Below, piece by piece: positions 55,901 through 58,509 of a stretch of DNA of 64,000 nucleotides (positions are counted from its first letter, which is position 1; every line of letters begins with the position of its first letter). The translations under genes and the position numbers were made by a program. The DNA is from Phoronis australis. Lineage: Eukaryota > Phoronida > Phoronidae. The notes beneath the pieces are model-generated. The model saw only the letters and a list, made by a program, of their open reading frames with translations. It was not told the DNA's origin and did not search any database. The stretch spans positions 433,364-497,363 of the forward strand of contig NMRA01000331.1 in assembly GCA_002633005.1 (NCBI GenBank). Reading direction: 5' to 3'.

Positions 55901-57986
55901 GTTTCAAATTAATGATAAAGTAAACTGATCTAAAATACGAAAACCACTGCATTTAAAAACTGAAGTGCTTAAAACAAACAGATTGTGATAATGTGAAAGA
56001 AGATTGCTTACAGTTATTAAGCCACCAGAGCCTGAACAGTCCATCACCATGAGCTAAATCAAGTCCCGTTTCGCCTTTCATGTAGGTAAGTGCACATTAA
56101 CTATTAAATGAATCTTGTTAAACTACACCCCTGTGTTCAGCTAAAGAAAATAAACCTGGTCATCTTACTAATATTGGTGTCGTGCTATAAGTGTACCTTT
56201 CCCAAAAACGTAGCTTTTTTGCTAAATTTTGCAGAAAATCATGGTCAAATGACCGAGTAAAAAATAGAAAGAAGGCTTGTATAAAGTATTAGAAATGGAG
56301 ATGTTCTGCAGTAGATATTGAATTGTAGCCTTTGTCTTCGTTTTCTCTCATCTTTGCATTTTATTTAAAACAACATGTGTGTGCCTTTGTATAGATCATT
56401 TACGTACAAAATGACTGGCGCACTGCTCTTGCCATTCAGACGCTAGTAGTGGTTGACAAAAATAACTTGGGCATCCAAAAATAGAAATTAATATGAAACA
56501 GGGCGTCCAAATTCGGGTTTGGGCGTCCTCCACTGGGCATTCAGTTGGACACCTTGGATGCTCGCTAGGTGAAGCCTTGCGTTACAGTAAATGTGCTTGA
56601 TGTTAAATGAAAACATACATAGGGTTGTCAGAAAATCACATGCCTGCCAGTCATGCCAACAGGCAACAGAACAAACAGAAGACCTCACTAATAAATGACA
56701 TGATCATTAACAGACTACACTTTTACTAGGCAACATGTAGCCCCTCAACAAGTTGGACAGGGGCAACAACATTCCCCATCAGTTTCAGGGATATACCCAG
56801 GTTTCAAAACCCCGCTCACCAGTTGGGTGAGTGAGCCAGAAAATCTACTCGCCCAGCTCAACGTTCAGTCGCCCAGCCGTTTTGTGTAAGTCACCACAAA
56901 CTTGCTGCCAACGTCAATAAAAATGGTAAAATCTGACACAAAATTAGAGTTTTTATAAATTACAATCTTCCTTGAGTATACTAAATTATTTACCGTTGTT
57001 GGAATAATTGGCGTTCAAAAATTATTTTGCTGCTAAAATTGCGGCACTACCTTTGCATCGGCTTCTGGCGCCAAGAAATATTGCGTCACCCACTGCCCAG
57101 TTTTTTTTGCCGATTCTTCAATCATCATTCATGGGAGGGTAACTTGTTCTAGGGTAACTTGCAGTACTTCTAATTGCCGTGTGACCGCAAACCTGGGGCA
57201 AGGCAGAAGTAATTATCAACTGCGGTTACATAACAGACAGGGTTTCTCTTGTGTGCTGTGTTCCCATCAGCTGTTCATTGTCATCCGCAGAGCGACAACT
57301 TTTTGCCTTTCCCTAGTTATCAGATGTGTAAGTGTGGACGCTCCACTTAAAAGGGGGTAAGTTGTATACATTAGTGCAAGTTGTTCTAGGGTAGGCTGTG
57401 TGTGAACGGGACTAAAGAGAGCGTGACACCAGAGTCGACAGCAGTGTTGATGACCGAATTTTCCACTGCAAGCAAGAGACCCAATTAACTCTAATCATCC
57501 AGCCATAAACGTTTGTAAACATCTTGTCTCCAGAGCAATGGTATGTGTTACTTATAACTCAGTGCATATATATATATGCACATTTTGTTCTATGTTATTC
57601 ACTGTATTTGAAATGAGTAACTTTTTAAGGGGTATACTATTGTTTGTGGATGCCTGTAGCTGCCACAGGAAGCAATTGCCTACACTTACAACACATGTAA
57701 CATAGTTTGCTACTTAGTTTTCTGTGCACAATATATTTATCACCATACACGAAAACGTAATTTACAAAAATATCAAATTTTCATAGAAAAACAGAAGACA
57801 GTTCATCATAATTTAATGACTTTACTCCTAAGACTCACCTGAAATACGCAACACTTCTCTGTCGGGAGGATCAAGTTGAAGTATACGCAAAGGTAAAGTT
57901 AACTGCTGCAGGTCACGTTTGGTTTGCAACTGCAACTTTTCCAATTCTTCAAATTCCGGGTCGTAAGGAAAGCCTCCACGAGCCAT
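4900..57986 (-). CDS. MACF1/DST: Spectraplakin 5' region (plectin/dystonin/MACF1/Shot family), multi-exon, partial
   Basis: This is the N-terminal part of a giant cytolinker that binds F-actin through a tandem CH1-CH2 domain and links it to microtubules or intermediate filaments. On the minus strand the coding exons are 57839-57986 (first exon A) or 31903-31969 (first exon B), then 20871-20932, 8031-8120, 6858-6935, 5342-5434 and 4900-4923. Every junction is GT-AG and every phase agrees. The joined product reads from [19 protein letters not shown] through [23 protein letters not shown] and [12 protein letters not shown], the CH1 signature of plakins; the DERD..VQKK start and the lack of spectrin-type sequence favour a plakin over beta-spectrin. 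CH2, the plakin domain and the remainder are not in the window and should lie left of position 1. The exact orthologue (plectin, dystonin or MACF1 type) cannot be decided from CH1 alone; most invertebrates have a single spectraplakin. Confidence 0.93.
5342..5434 (-). CDS. Spectraplakin exon 5, end of CH1
   Basis: This 93-nt exon (31 codons, phase 0/0) has acceptor TTTCAG and donor GTGAGTGG. It encodes [20 protein letters not shown] followed by [35 protein letters not shown] is the invariant end of CH1 in plakins. Pro replaces the usual Asn in IRNDDI and Met replaces Thr in LIWTIIL; both changes are conservative in position. Confidence 0.96.
6858..6935 (-). CDS. Spectraplakin exon 4, CH1 continued
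   Basis: This 78-nt exon (26 codons, phase 0/0) has acceptor TTTTTCAG and donor GTAAGTC. It encodes [20 protein letters not shown] followed by FLRYRG. It corresponds exactly in length to the vertebrate plakin exon that reads [23 protein letters not shown]. The exon is also overlapped by an unrelated open frame on the plus strand, which is a shadow. Confidence 0.96.
7400..7690. repeat. Diverged single unit related to the 21-kb tandem array
   Basis: Contains 'caaatttcattgaaatccattaaagagctttgaagatattt' and nearby 'agatggatgggcgcc', which correspond to the 'caaatttcatgaaaatcagttaaggac' part of the array at 22250. It shows that the unit also exists dispersed. Confidence 0.4.
8031..8120 (-). CDS. 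Spectraplakin exon 3, CH1 continued
   Basis: This is a 90-nt, phase 0/0 exon with acceptor TTGCAG and donor GTGAGTATC. It encodes [20 protein letters not shown] followed by [10 protein letters not shown]. It matches the plakin CH1 core ([22 protein letters not shown]) with Thr for the usual Arg before DGHN. The exon follows directly on NKHLRK of the previous exon. Confidence 0.96.
9520..10651. mobile_element. TIR element with repeated 'GTTCGTAC' motifs
   Basis: The left end 'ttctctaacagttcgtacac' (9520) is matched by the right end reverse-complemented 'ttctctaacagtttgtacac' (10651). Inside both ends are arrays of 'gttcgtac', 'gttagtac' and 'aaaaatagtt.gta' units. Length about 1.13 kb. A segment at 9840-9920 resembles 300-365 ('gagtaatagc....ttgttagagctgtag'). 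The overlapping frame at 10330-10680 is not credible as a gene. The target duplication is not evident. Confidence 0.55.
10690..13450. other. Intron sequence, nothing recognised
   Basis: AT-rich DNA in the spectraplakin intron between exons 2 and 3. Small open frames at 10925-11289 are AT-driven. No repeat boundary or coding motif was seen. Confidence 0.6.
13453..14232 (+). mobile_element. HIRAN-like TIR element, copy A (3'-truncated)
   Basis: It begins 'tttgccctaataactgcccagggcgcttgg' like copies C-E and runs about 780 bp in parallel with copy B. Shared blocks include 'ttgaaacccggtctc', 'cgaaacgggtgaaatc' (copy B wording), and a 'gagcgcgtgcgtgtcaccagagttc' region. Similarity ends near 14232. 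The part that carries the HIRAN-like frame in other copies is missing. Confidence 0.65.
14623..15126. mobile_element. Short TIR element 'AAGG(G)CCTTTCATA', copy 1
   Basis: The left end is 'aaggccctttcatattgac'; the right end reverse-complemented is 'ttaagggcctttcatactaa'. Internal sequence repeatedly uses 'gttaact/cgaagtta' and 'cggagttaa' motifs near both ends (subterminal repeats). About 500 bp, no frame. A second copy, inverted and interrupted, is at 51139-52525. Confidence 0.65.
15130..17990. other. Intron sequence, nothing recognised
   Basis: No coding motif. 16560-16625 resembles 3690-3765. A run of alternating 'gcgcatgcgcatgc' at 17040-17055 could adopt an unusual helix but has no known role. 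Confidence 0.55.
17995..19823 (+). mobile_element. Kolobok/T2-type DNA transposon with THAP frame
   Basis: The element is 1829 bp. The left end is TTAA then AGGAGAATGCCACCC. The right end, reverse-complemented, is AGGAGAATGTCACCC, giving terminal inverted repeats (TIRs) that match at 14 of 15 positions. The left flank has TTAA (17991-17994) and the right flank TTGA, i.e. a TTAA target duplication with one substitution. TTAAAGGRR ends with a TTAA target are the signature of the T2/Kolobok superfamily, whose transposases carry a THAP domain. Inside, a THAP-domain frame is found at 18155-18454 in the + orientation. No catalytic transposase core was recognised in the remaining sequence, so the copy is internally deleted or decayed and non-autonomous. 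It sits in the large spectraplakin intron between first exon B and exon 2's downstream side. Confidence 0.78.
18155..18454 (+). CDS. THAP zinc-finger protein fragment of a Kolobok-type transposon, 99 aa
   Basis: The frame starts [20 protein letters not shown], giving the first zinc ligands as C-x4-C. It continues with [20 protein letters not shown] (the conserved F..P.....RKW of THAP) and ends the domain with [13 protein letters not shown] (C-x2-H ligands, then the HF..SD box). The segment SIPSVA after it stands where THAP proteins have the AVPTIF-like box. THAP is a C2CH zinc finger that binds DNA; in P-element and Kolobok transposases it recognises transposon ends. The frame stops about 20 residues after the domain, so only the DNA-binding part remains. 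It could also be the 5' exon of a longer spliced transposase whose other exons are lost. It is intact, so a truncated binding protein or repressor is conceivable. Confidence 0.8.
   Translation: MNAAILQCIVPACSNYEAAKKAGISFFQLPREPEMLRKWLAVVKNGNCAVNSKYEAIKHLRVCGQHFVDSDLSDKFQFTKDLSIPSVACACSRHLSTIS
20871..20932 (-). CDS. Spectraplakin exon 2, start of CH1
   Basis: The 62-nt exon has acceptor TTTTCCCAG and donor GTAAGTC. It supplies the last two bases of an Asp codon and then [20 protein letters not shown]. This is the hallmark first helix of the plakin CH1 domain and is almost identical to [19 protein letters not shown] in vertebrate plectin, dystonin and MACF1. In those genes it is also the common exon onto which alternative first exons splice. 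The exon ends in phase 0. Confidence 0.96.
21241..22885. repeat. Tandem repeat array, unit about 420 bp
   Basis: 'actgccactaggaggtgcca' or a close variant recurs at about 21608, 22039 and 22453; 'ggccactaggtggtgcaaaa' or a variant recurs at about 21768, 22170 and 22616. Spacing is about 405-440 bp, giving nearly four units. Similar half-unit motifs ('caaatttcatgaaaatcagtt', 'aagatacagaggcaa') recur between them. The array is bounded by 'aatgcacccacgaatgcacc' at the left and 'aatgcacccacatataaata' at the right. Several short frames here are artefacts of the repeat. Confidence 0.7.
22890..27690. other. Intron sequence, nothing recognised
   Basis: AT-rich DNA between exon 2 and first exon B. 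Apart from a short poly-C tract at 25491 nothing stood out. Frames of 60-85 codons (23440, 24292, 25161, 27208) lack motifs. Confidence 0.55.
27693..28760 (-). pseudogene. LINE relic: reverse transcriptase C-terminus and RNase H
   Basis: Read on the minus strand from right to left. Around 28660-28600 is [17 protein letters not shown], the 'YKALV.PV..YG.PVW' block found after the reverse transcriptase palm in non-LTR retrotransposons. Around 28105-28030 is [19 protein letters not shown], the first catalytic Asp of RNase H (TDGS). Around 27960 is [11 protein letters not shown] (the Glu). Then 27905-27693 carries [12 protein letters not shown] (second Asp) and [20 protein letters not shown] (the W.PGH.GI..NE.AD end motif). 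At least two frame changes separate these blocks. An RNase H places it in the I/Jockey-like groups rather than CR1/L2, which lack one. No YADD box was found further right. Confidence 0.65.
28770..30800. other. Intron sequence, possible upstream part of the LINE relic
   Basis: The LINE relic at 27693-28760 would continue upstream to the right, but no reverse-transcriptase catalytic box was found. The rest is AT-rich without motifs. Confidence 0.45.
30805..31075 (+). repeat. Dispersed repeat 'CTTGTTCTAGGGTAACTTG', copy 1
   Basis: About 270 bp shared in order with 57127-57420: 'cttgttctagggtaacttg', 'ggaattatcagctacg', 'gttcattgtca.gc.cagagc', 'ggacgctccacttaaaag', 'gtgcaagttgttctagggta'. It contains two small perfect palindromes (ctccacttaaaagtggag at 30999-31016 and aacttgcacaagtgcaagtt at 31017-31036). 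The frame at 30832-31197 lies on it and is not a credible gene. Confidence 0.55.
31903..31969 (-). CDS. Alternative spectraplakin first coding exon B (22 codons plus 1 nt)
   Basis: Reading the minus strand from the ATG gives [20 protein letters not shown], then Ser-Ala and a single G before the donor GTAGGA. That leftover G is in the phase needed to complete the GAT codon that opens the common exon at 20871-20932, so a transcript starting here would read ...[15 protein letters not shown]. An in-frame TAG lies upstream with no earlier ATG after it. The acidic EMEELFPYE segment is not obviously homologous to exon A. Vertebrate plectin and dystonin use many short first exons that splice directly to the exon starting DERDRVQKK, which is the model applied here. 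No promoter motif was identified. This is inferred from frame, phase and splice site only; transcript data would settle it. Confidence 0.62.
32925..33712 (-). repeat. tRNA-like short repeat, copy 1
   Basis: Shares about 800 bp with 51384-52256. On the minus strand 33090-33010 resembles a tRNA: a B-box GGTTCGAAACC (33034-33024) within 'ccgggttcgaaaccggcctcgg' and, upstream, an A-box-like 'tgatgcagtggtaaagtcgg'. This is how Pol III promoters of SINEs look. The flanking ~600 bp on the right is also shared, which is long for a SINE, so it may be a composite. Confidence 0.55.
33716..33863. repeat. Degenerate 'GGGCGGTTAAC' repeat block 3 (inverted), interrupted by a Kolobok end
   Basis: 'gttaaccgcccacaccctac', 'gatttaaccgcccactgctc' and 'ggttaagcgcccatccccga' mirror 2025-2185. 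Homology stops at the TTTTAA where the Kolobok/T2 end begins. Confidence 0.6.
33868..34175 (-). mobile_element. End fragment of the same Kolobok/T2 element
   Basis: The sequence starts AGGAGAATGCCACCCAAAAA after TTTTAA. For about 300 bp it matches the reverse complement of 19519-19823, the right-hand end of the complete element. It is thus inverted relative to that copy and lacks everything beyond about 310 bp. It begins precisely inside a GGGCGGTTAAC-type repeat; the uninterrupted version of that repeat around 2024-2030 has a TTAA at the corresponding place, showing the insertion target. Confidence 0.72.
35127..35196 (-). CDS. Candidate internal exon, unassigned
   Basis: A 70-nt segment has an acceptor (GCTGATTTAG) and a strong donor (GTAAGTTTT). 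It is open in the frame [20 protein letters not shown] followed by LEK, a helical, coiled-coil-like peptide. Its entry phase (needs 2 nt before) fits the candidate exon at 50110-50195. Its exit phase 0 does not fit plakin exon 2 (which needs 1 nt) but would fit plakin exon 3, which would skip the first CH1 helix. Function and membership are unknown. Confidence 0.25.
36104..37560 (+). mobile_element. HIRAN-like TIR element, copy B (near full length)
   Basis: The left end is 'aaccgtatttgccgggcgcttc'; the right end, 'gagcggttattacagcgaatatgtt', is an imperfect inverted copy. Total length is about 1.45 kb. The 5' two-thirds look non-coding across copies. The 3' third carries the decayed HIRAN-like frame (37151-37432). 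No transposase is recognisable, so the family is presumably moved in trans. A convincing target-site duplication was not found. Confidence 0.68.
37151..37432 (+). pseudogene. HIRAN-like open frame in element copy B, frameshifted
   Basis: The frame opens [20 protein letters not shown] and continues [23 protein letters not shown]. After a frameshift near 37300 it resumes with [36 protein letters not shown] and a DIIDKL end. The order [hydrophobic]-YKE-IW-PV-E ... NP-DKY-V-VLKG-(V)G(H)(V)PRKIS resembles the HIRAN domain layout (N-P-D-NAI-V ... G-VPR). HIRAN domains bind 3' DNA ends in HLTF/Rad5 proteins. The assignment is by pattern only. The same frame recurs in copies C, D and E. Confidence 0.5.
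38817..39260 (-). pseudogene. Possible DNA-transposase C-terminal relic
   Basis: On the minus strand about 39250-39140 reads [20 protein letters not shown], reminiscent of the 'E.NVLAYI.GYV' block near the C-terminus of some THAP/P- and hAT-related transposases. Downstream, 39014-38817 is an open frame containing [16 protein letters not shown]. Stops and frame changes separate the pieces. The family is uncertain. Confidence 0.25.
39761..40577 (+). mobile_element. HIRAN-like TIR element, copy C (internally deleted, nested)
   Basis: The left end is 'tcgccctaataagcgcc'; the right end reverse-complemented is 'aacattcgtcctaataagcgccc', so both tips are present. The total is about 0.8 kb because a middle section present in copies B, D and E is missing. 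A decayed HIRAN-like frame occupies about 40190-40465, with [20 protein letters not shown] as its best-preserved stretch. The copy interrupts a CAGGG-type element. Confidence 0.68.
40190..40465 (+). pseudogene. HIRAN-like open frame in element copy C, broken
   Basis: Recognisable pieces are [16 protein letters not shown] (start), a frame change around 40268, [32 protein letters not shown] and [18 protein letters not shown]. The VGHVPRK segment, lost in copies B and E, is kept here, which helps identify the domain. The second half of the frame is open from 40266 to 40523. Confidence 0.5.
41050..43000. other. Intron sequence, nothing recognised
   Basis: Small frames on both strands (41086, 41416, 41896, 42352) show no family motif. 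No repeat boundary was identified. Confidence 0.5.
43007..43500 (+). pseudogene. LINE ORF1 relic (coiled-coil/RNA-binding type)
   Basis: A frame from 43007 ends [19 protein letters not shown]. Further on, after stops, [19 protein letters not shown] appears, then after a frameshift [20 protein letters not shown] followed by GPK. The order of coiled coil, 'DLENRSRR.N..F.G..E', and 'F....L.L......AHRLG' is that of L1/CR1-type ORF1 proteins. There are several stops and one or more frameshifts. No ORF2 follows. Confidence 0.6.
43678..46241. mobile_element. Possible large TIR element marked by inverted motifs
   Basis: 'caattgacctatcgc' occurs at 43678-43692 and, inverted, at 45680-45694. 'gaccaatcagaacgca' at 43718-43733 has an inverted near-copy at 46227-46241 ('tgcgttttgattggtc'). 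Such inverted pairs suggest element ends or a composite of two related elements. The block contains an hAT-type MITE (44748-45055) and a 124-aa minus-strand frame at 45558-45932 (starts [13 protein letters not shown], contains [18 protein letters not shown]) that I do not recognise. 'gccgccattttac' next to the CCAAT-like motif could also be a promoter. Confidence 0.35.
44748..45055. mobile_element. hAT-type MITE (CAGTGGCGGATCTAGG-like ends), copy 1
   Basis: The left end is 'taggcggatttaggggggc'; the right end reverse-complemented is 'cagtggtggatctaggatgc'. Flanks AATTCCA(T) at 44741 and AATTCCA(G) at 45056 look like an 8-bp target duplication with one difference, as expected of hAT. The interior is shared with 63449-63778 ('ttggctgccgcaagcaaaatg', 'gcactttgcccaatt'). 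No transposase. Confidence 0.7.
46450..47028 (-). pseudogene. hAT-type transposase relic (TTF-type finger/DUF4371 region)
   Basis: The first frame (47028-46576, 150 aa) contains [19 protein letters not shown] (zinc-finger-like CxxC), a [15 protein letters not shown] segment, and a helical stretch ending [16 protein letters not shown]. The last part stands where the ZMYM1/hAT group has 'CGRQGIALRGHRDD'. After a one-base frameshift near 46576 the sequence continues [20 protein letters not shown], then [14 protein letters not shown], which is the next conserved block (N.GNFLALL). The catalytic core and dimerisation domain are not seen. The right boundary meets element copy D. Confidence 0.7.
47023..48491 (+). 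mobile_element. HIRAN-like TIR element, copy D (full length)
   Basis: The left tip 'taccatatattataagcgccc' and the right tip (reverse complement 'taccgtattcaccctaatgagcgccc') make an imperfect TIR at both ends of about 1.47 kb. The internal order is the same as copy B. It abuts the 5' side of the hAT transposase relic at 46450-47028 and may have inserted into it. The HIRAN-like frame is at 48062-48370. Confidence 0.7.
48062..48370 (+). pseudogene. HIRAN-like open frame in element copy D
   Basis: From 48158 the frame is open and reads [20 protein letters not shown], then [35 protein letters not shown] and ends [10 protein letters not shown]-stop. The upstream part (from about 48062) contains the corresponding N-terminal segment out of frame. 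The VGHVPR core is intact. Confidence 0.5.
48500..51130. other. Intron sequence with one candidate exon
   Basis: Mostly AT-rich. A locally GC-richer stretch around 50100-50320 contains the candidate exon 50110-50195. Nothing else is recognised. Confidence 0.45.
50110..50195 (-). CDS. Candidate first exon of an unrecognised minus-strand transcript
   Basis: The minus strand reads ATG at 50195 and then 28 codons ([12 protein letters not shown]...HRCAFWQL) plus AG before a strong donor GTAAGC. An in-frame TAG lies upstream. The phase left over (2 nt) fits the candidate exon at 35127-35196. It does not fit the plakin common exon. The peptide is basic and cysteine-containing but matches no family I know. 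It may be a first exon of a nested gene, a non-coding exon or chance. Confidence 0.22.
51384..52256 (-). repeat. tRNA-like short repeat, copy 2 (inserted in a TIR element)
   Basis: Same structure as the copy at 32925. The tRNA-like part lies on the minus strand at 51552-51484, with 'tgtgtagtggtaaaatcag' (A-box-like) and 'ggttcgaaacg' (B-box-like, one base off). It additionally contains a 50-bp-arm hairpin at 52123-52228, of which copy 1 keeps only the right arm. Confidence 0.55.
52123..52228. repeat. Long hairpin inside the tRNA-like repeat
   Basis: Left arm 52123-52173 (starts 'ccccggttatctagagccc', ends 'caccctcgggg') and right arm 52180-52228 (starts 'cccctcaggcgataattcc', ends 'gggctctagataggggg') are imperfect inverted repeats about 50 nt long with a 6-nt spacer. 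The transcript could form a stable stem. Confidence 0.7.
52531..54030 (+). mobile_element. HIRAN-like TIR element, copy E (full length)
   Basis: It starts 'gccagcaatcgcccagggcga' next to the end of another repeat and ends 'ggttattacagcgaatacggta'. It is about 1.5 kb and the closest relative of copy B in this window. It carries the longest uninterrupted frame of the family (53561-53899). Confidence 0.68.
53561..53899 (+). CDS. HIRAN-like open frame in element copy E, 112 aa, uninterrupted
   Basis: The frame is open from an ATG to a TAG. Residues 1-25 are not conserved. From about residue 26 it follows the family: [59 protein letters not shown] and an end [10 protein letters not shown]-stop. 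It has lost the VGHV residues before the PRKIS-like site (GPGKIS), as in copy B. It is likely a remnant; expression is unknown. Confidence 0.45.
   Translation: MLPGHVLLTLAKLFISLGFAVFTCTRNLIPVESGKCLKSNPVNKYTTSVLKGHTIGPGKISRTFVFVLRHGGRLKCIVTAKYRHSGEARGLQILRTIFSGLWDIIDKLKTLL
54271..54706. mobile_element. 436-bp palindromic (foldback) element
   Basis: The left arm starts 'caaggtacctaaactacacg' at 54271 and runs to about 54442. The right arm ends at 54706 with the exact reverse complement of those 20 bases. Arms of about 170-180 bp match with scattered differences; the spacer is about 80 bp ('ggactgccaaacac...gtggtacg'). Arms are built from degenerate short units such as 'acggactca' and 'cacaaacac'. 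There is no open frame. A foldback/MITE-type transposon is the likeliest explanation. Confidence 0.75.
54710..56780. other. Intron sequence, nothing recognised
   Basis: Frames at 55046 and 55391 show no motif. A pair of similar 'gggcgtcc.a..t' and 'tgggtgtccaaaatgacc' phrases (55705, 56500) in opposite contexts may mark an old repeat. Confidence 0.45.
56786..57125. mobile_element. Partial CAGGG-TIR (hAT-like) element
   Basis: Starts 'cagggatatacccaggtttc', then a 'gggtgagtgagccagaaaatc' block matching 39624-39740. The right end was not found; the sequence passes into another repeat near 57127. Confidence 0.5.
57127..57420 (+). repeat. Dispersed repeat 'CTTGTTCTAGGGTAACTTG', copy 2
   Basis: Same order of blocks as 30805-31075, ending 'gttctagggtaggctgtgtgtgaacgggac'. 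It lies just downstream (in gene sense) of spectraplakin first exon A and upstream of nothing recognisable. Confidence 0.55.
57839..57986 (-). CDS. Spectraplakin first coding exon A (49 codons plus 1 nt)
   Basis: The exon begins [19 protein letters not shown] and ends [12 protein letters not shown] followed by one G and the donor GTGAGT. Joined to exon 20871-20932 the split codon becomes GAT (Asp), giving [17 protein letters not shown]. In human MACF1 and dystonin the same place reads DPAERAV(V/L)R(V/I)ADERDRVQKK, so this is the equivalent of the major N-terminal exon. The ATG sits in a good context (AAACATGG) and an in-frame TGA lies two codons upstream, which fixes the start. The acidic, Leu-rich stretch [19 protein letters not shown] looks helical. 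The intron to the common exon is about 37 kb. The DNA just upstream (58.0-58.4 kb) is the likely promoter/5'UTR. Confidence 0.9.
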
Positions 57987-58435
57987 GTTTCACTGTATGT
58001 CACTTAATAGTTACGGCATCACCACAGAGGACATGGACATTCCGAAATTGCCATAGCAGCAGCAAATATCCAGGTCTATCAGCAGACGAAAAAATCGGAC
58101 CAGGGACCGGTTCTCAACTCAGTCTGTAAAAGGCTATTCTAACGAATACAAGTTTACTAGGTTATCAATCATACCACAAACGTAGTCACTCACAAGTTTA
58201 AAAGGACGAAACGAGCCCGTATTACTCTATCTTTCGCGGAATGAGGAATCCAATATTTCCAACCAAGGCTTCTAAGAACTTCCGGCTACTTATCAACGCG
58301 TGCGCACTCTGCGTAATGTTTTACGCCACTAGTTGGAACAAATAAAAACTATTCCGCGTCTGCTCAGATTGGGACTGAGACGGGCACGACTATACGGTAT
58401 ATTCAAGGGTAGAGTGTTCAAGTATAAAAATATGA
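57987..58435 (-). promoter_or_regulatory. Probable 5'UTR/promoter region of first exon A
   Basis: This is the stretch immediately upstream of the MARGG start on the minus strand. It is less AT-rich than the surrounding intron and has a few CpGs (around 58296-58310, 'caacgcgtgcgcactctgcg'). No TATA box, initiator or binding site could be assigned with confidence. The assignment is by position only. Confidence 0.35.
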
Positions 58436-58442
58436 TACTCAC

Positions 58443-58500
58443 CCATCGGAGAGTGGATTCGGTAAAAGAACCCCTTTGAAGGGATCTTTTTTTGAAAAAG
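58443..58500 (-). promoter_or_regulatory. Possible third alternative first exon of the spectraplakin
   Basis: A strong minus-strand donor, GTGAGTATC, follows the sequence CCGATGG. If the ATG at 58446-58444 is used, the exon contributes only Met plus one G, exactly the phase needed to make [10 protein letters not shown] with the common exon. The frame is open back to a TGA about 20 codons upstream with no other ATG. It lies about 450 nt upstream of first exon A, so it could alternatively be a non-coding upstream exon. Only the donor and the phase support it. Confidence 0.25.
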
Positions 58501-58509
58501 TCATCATTT

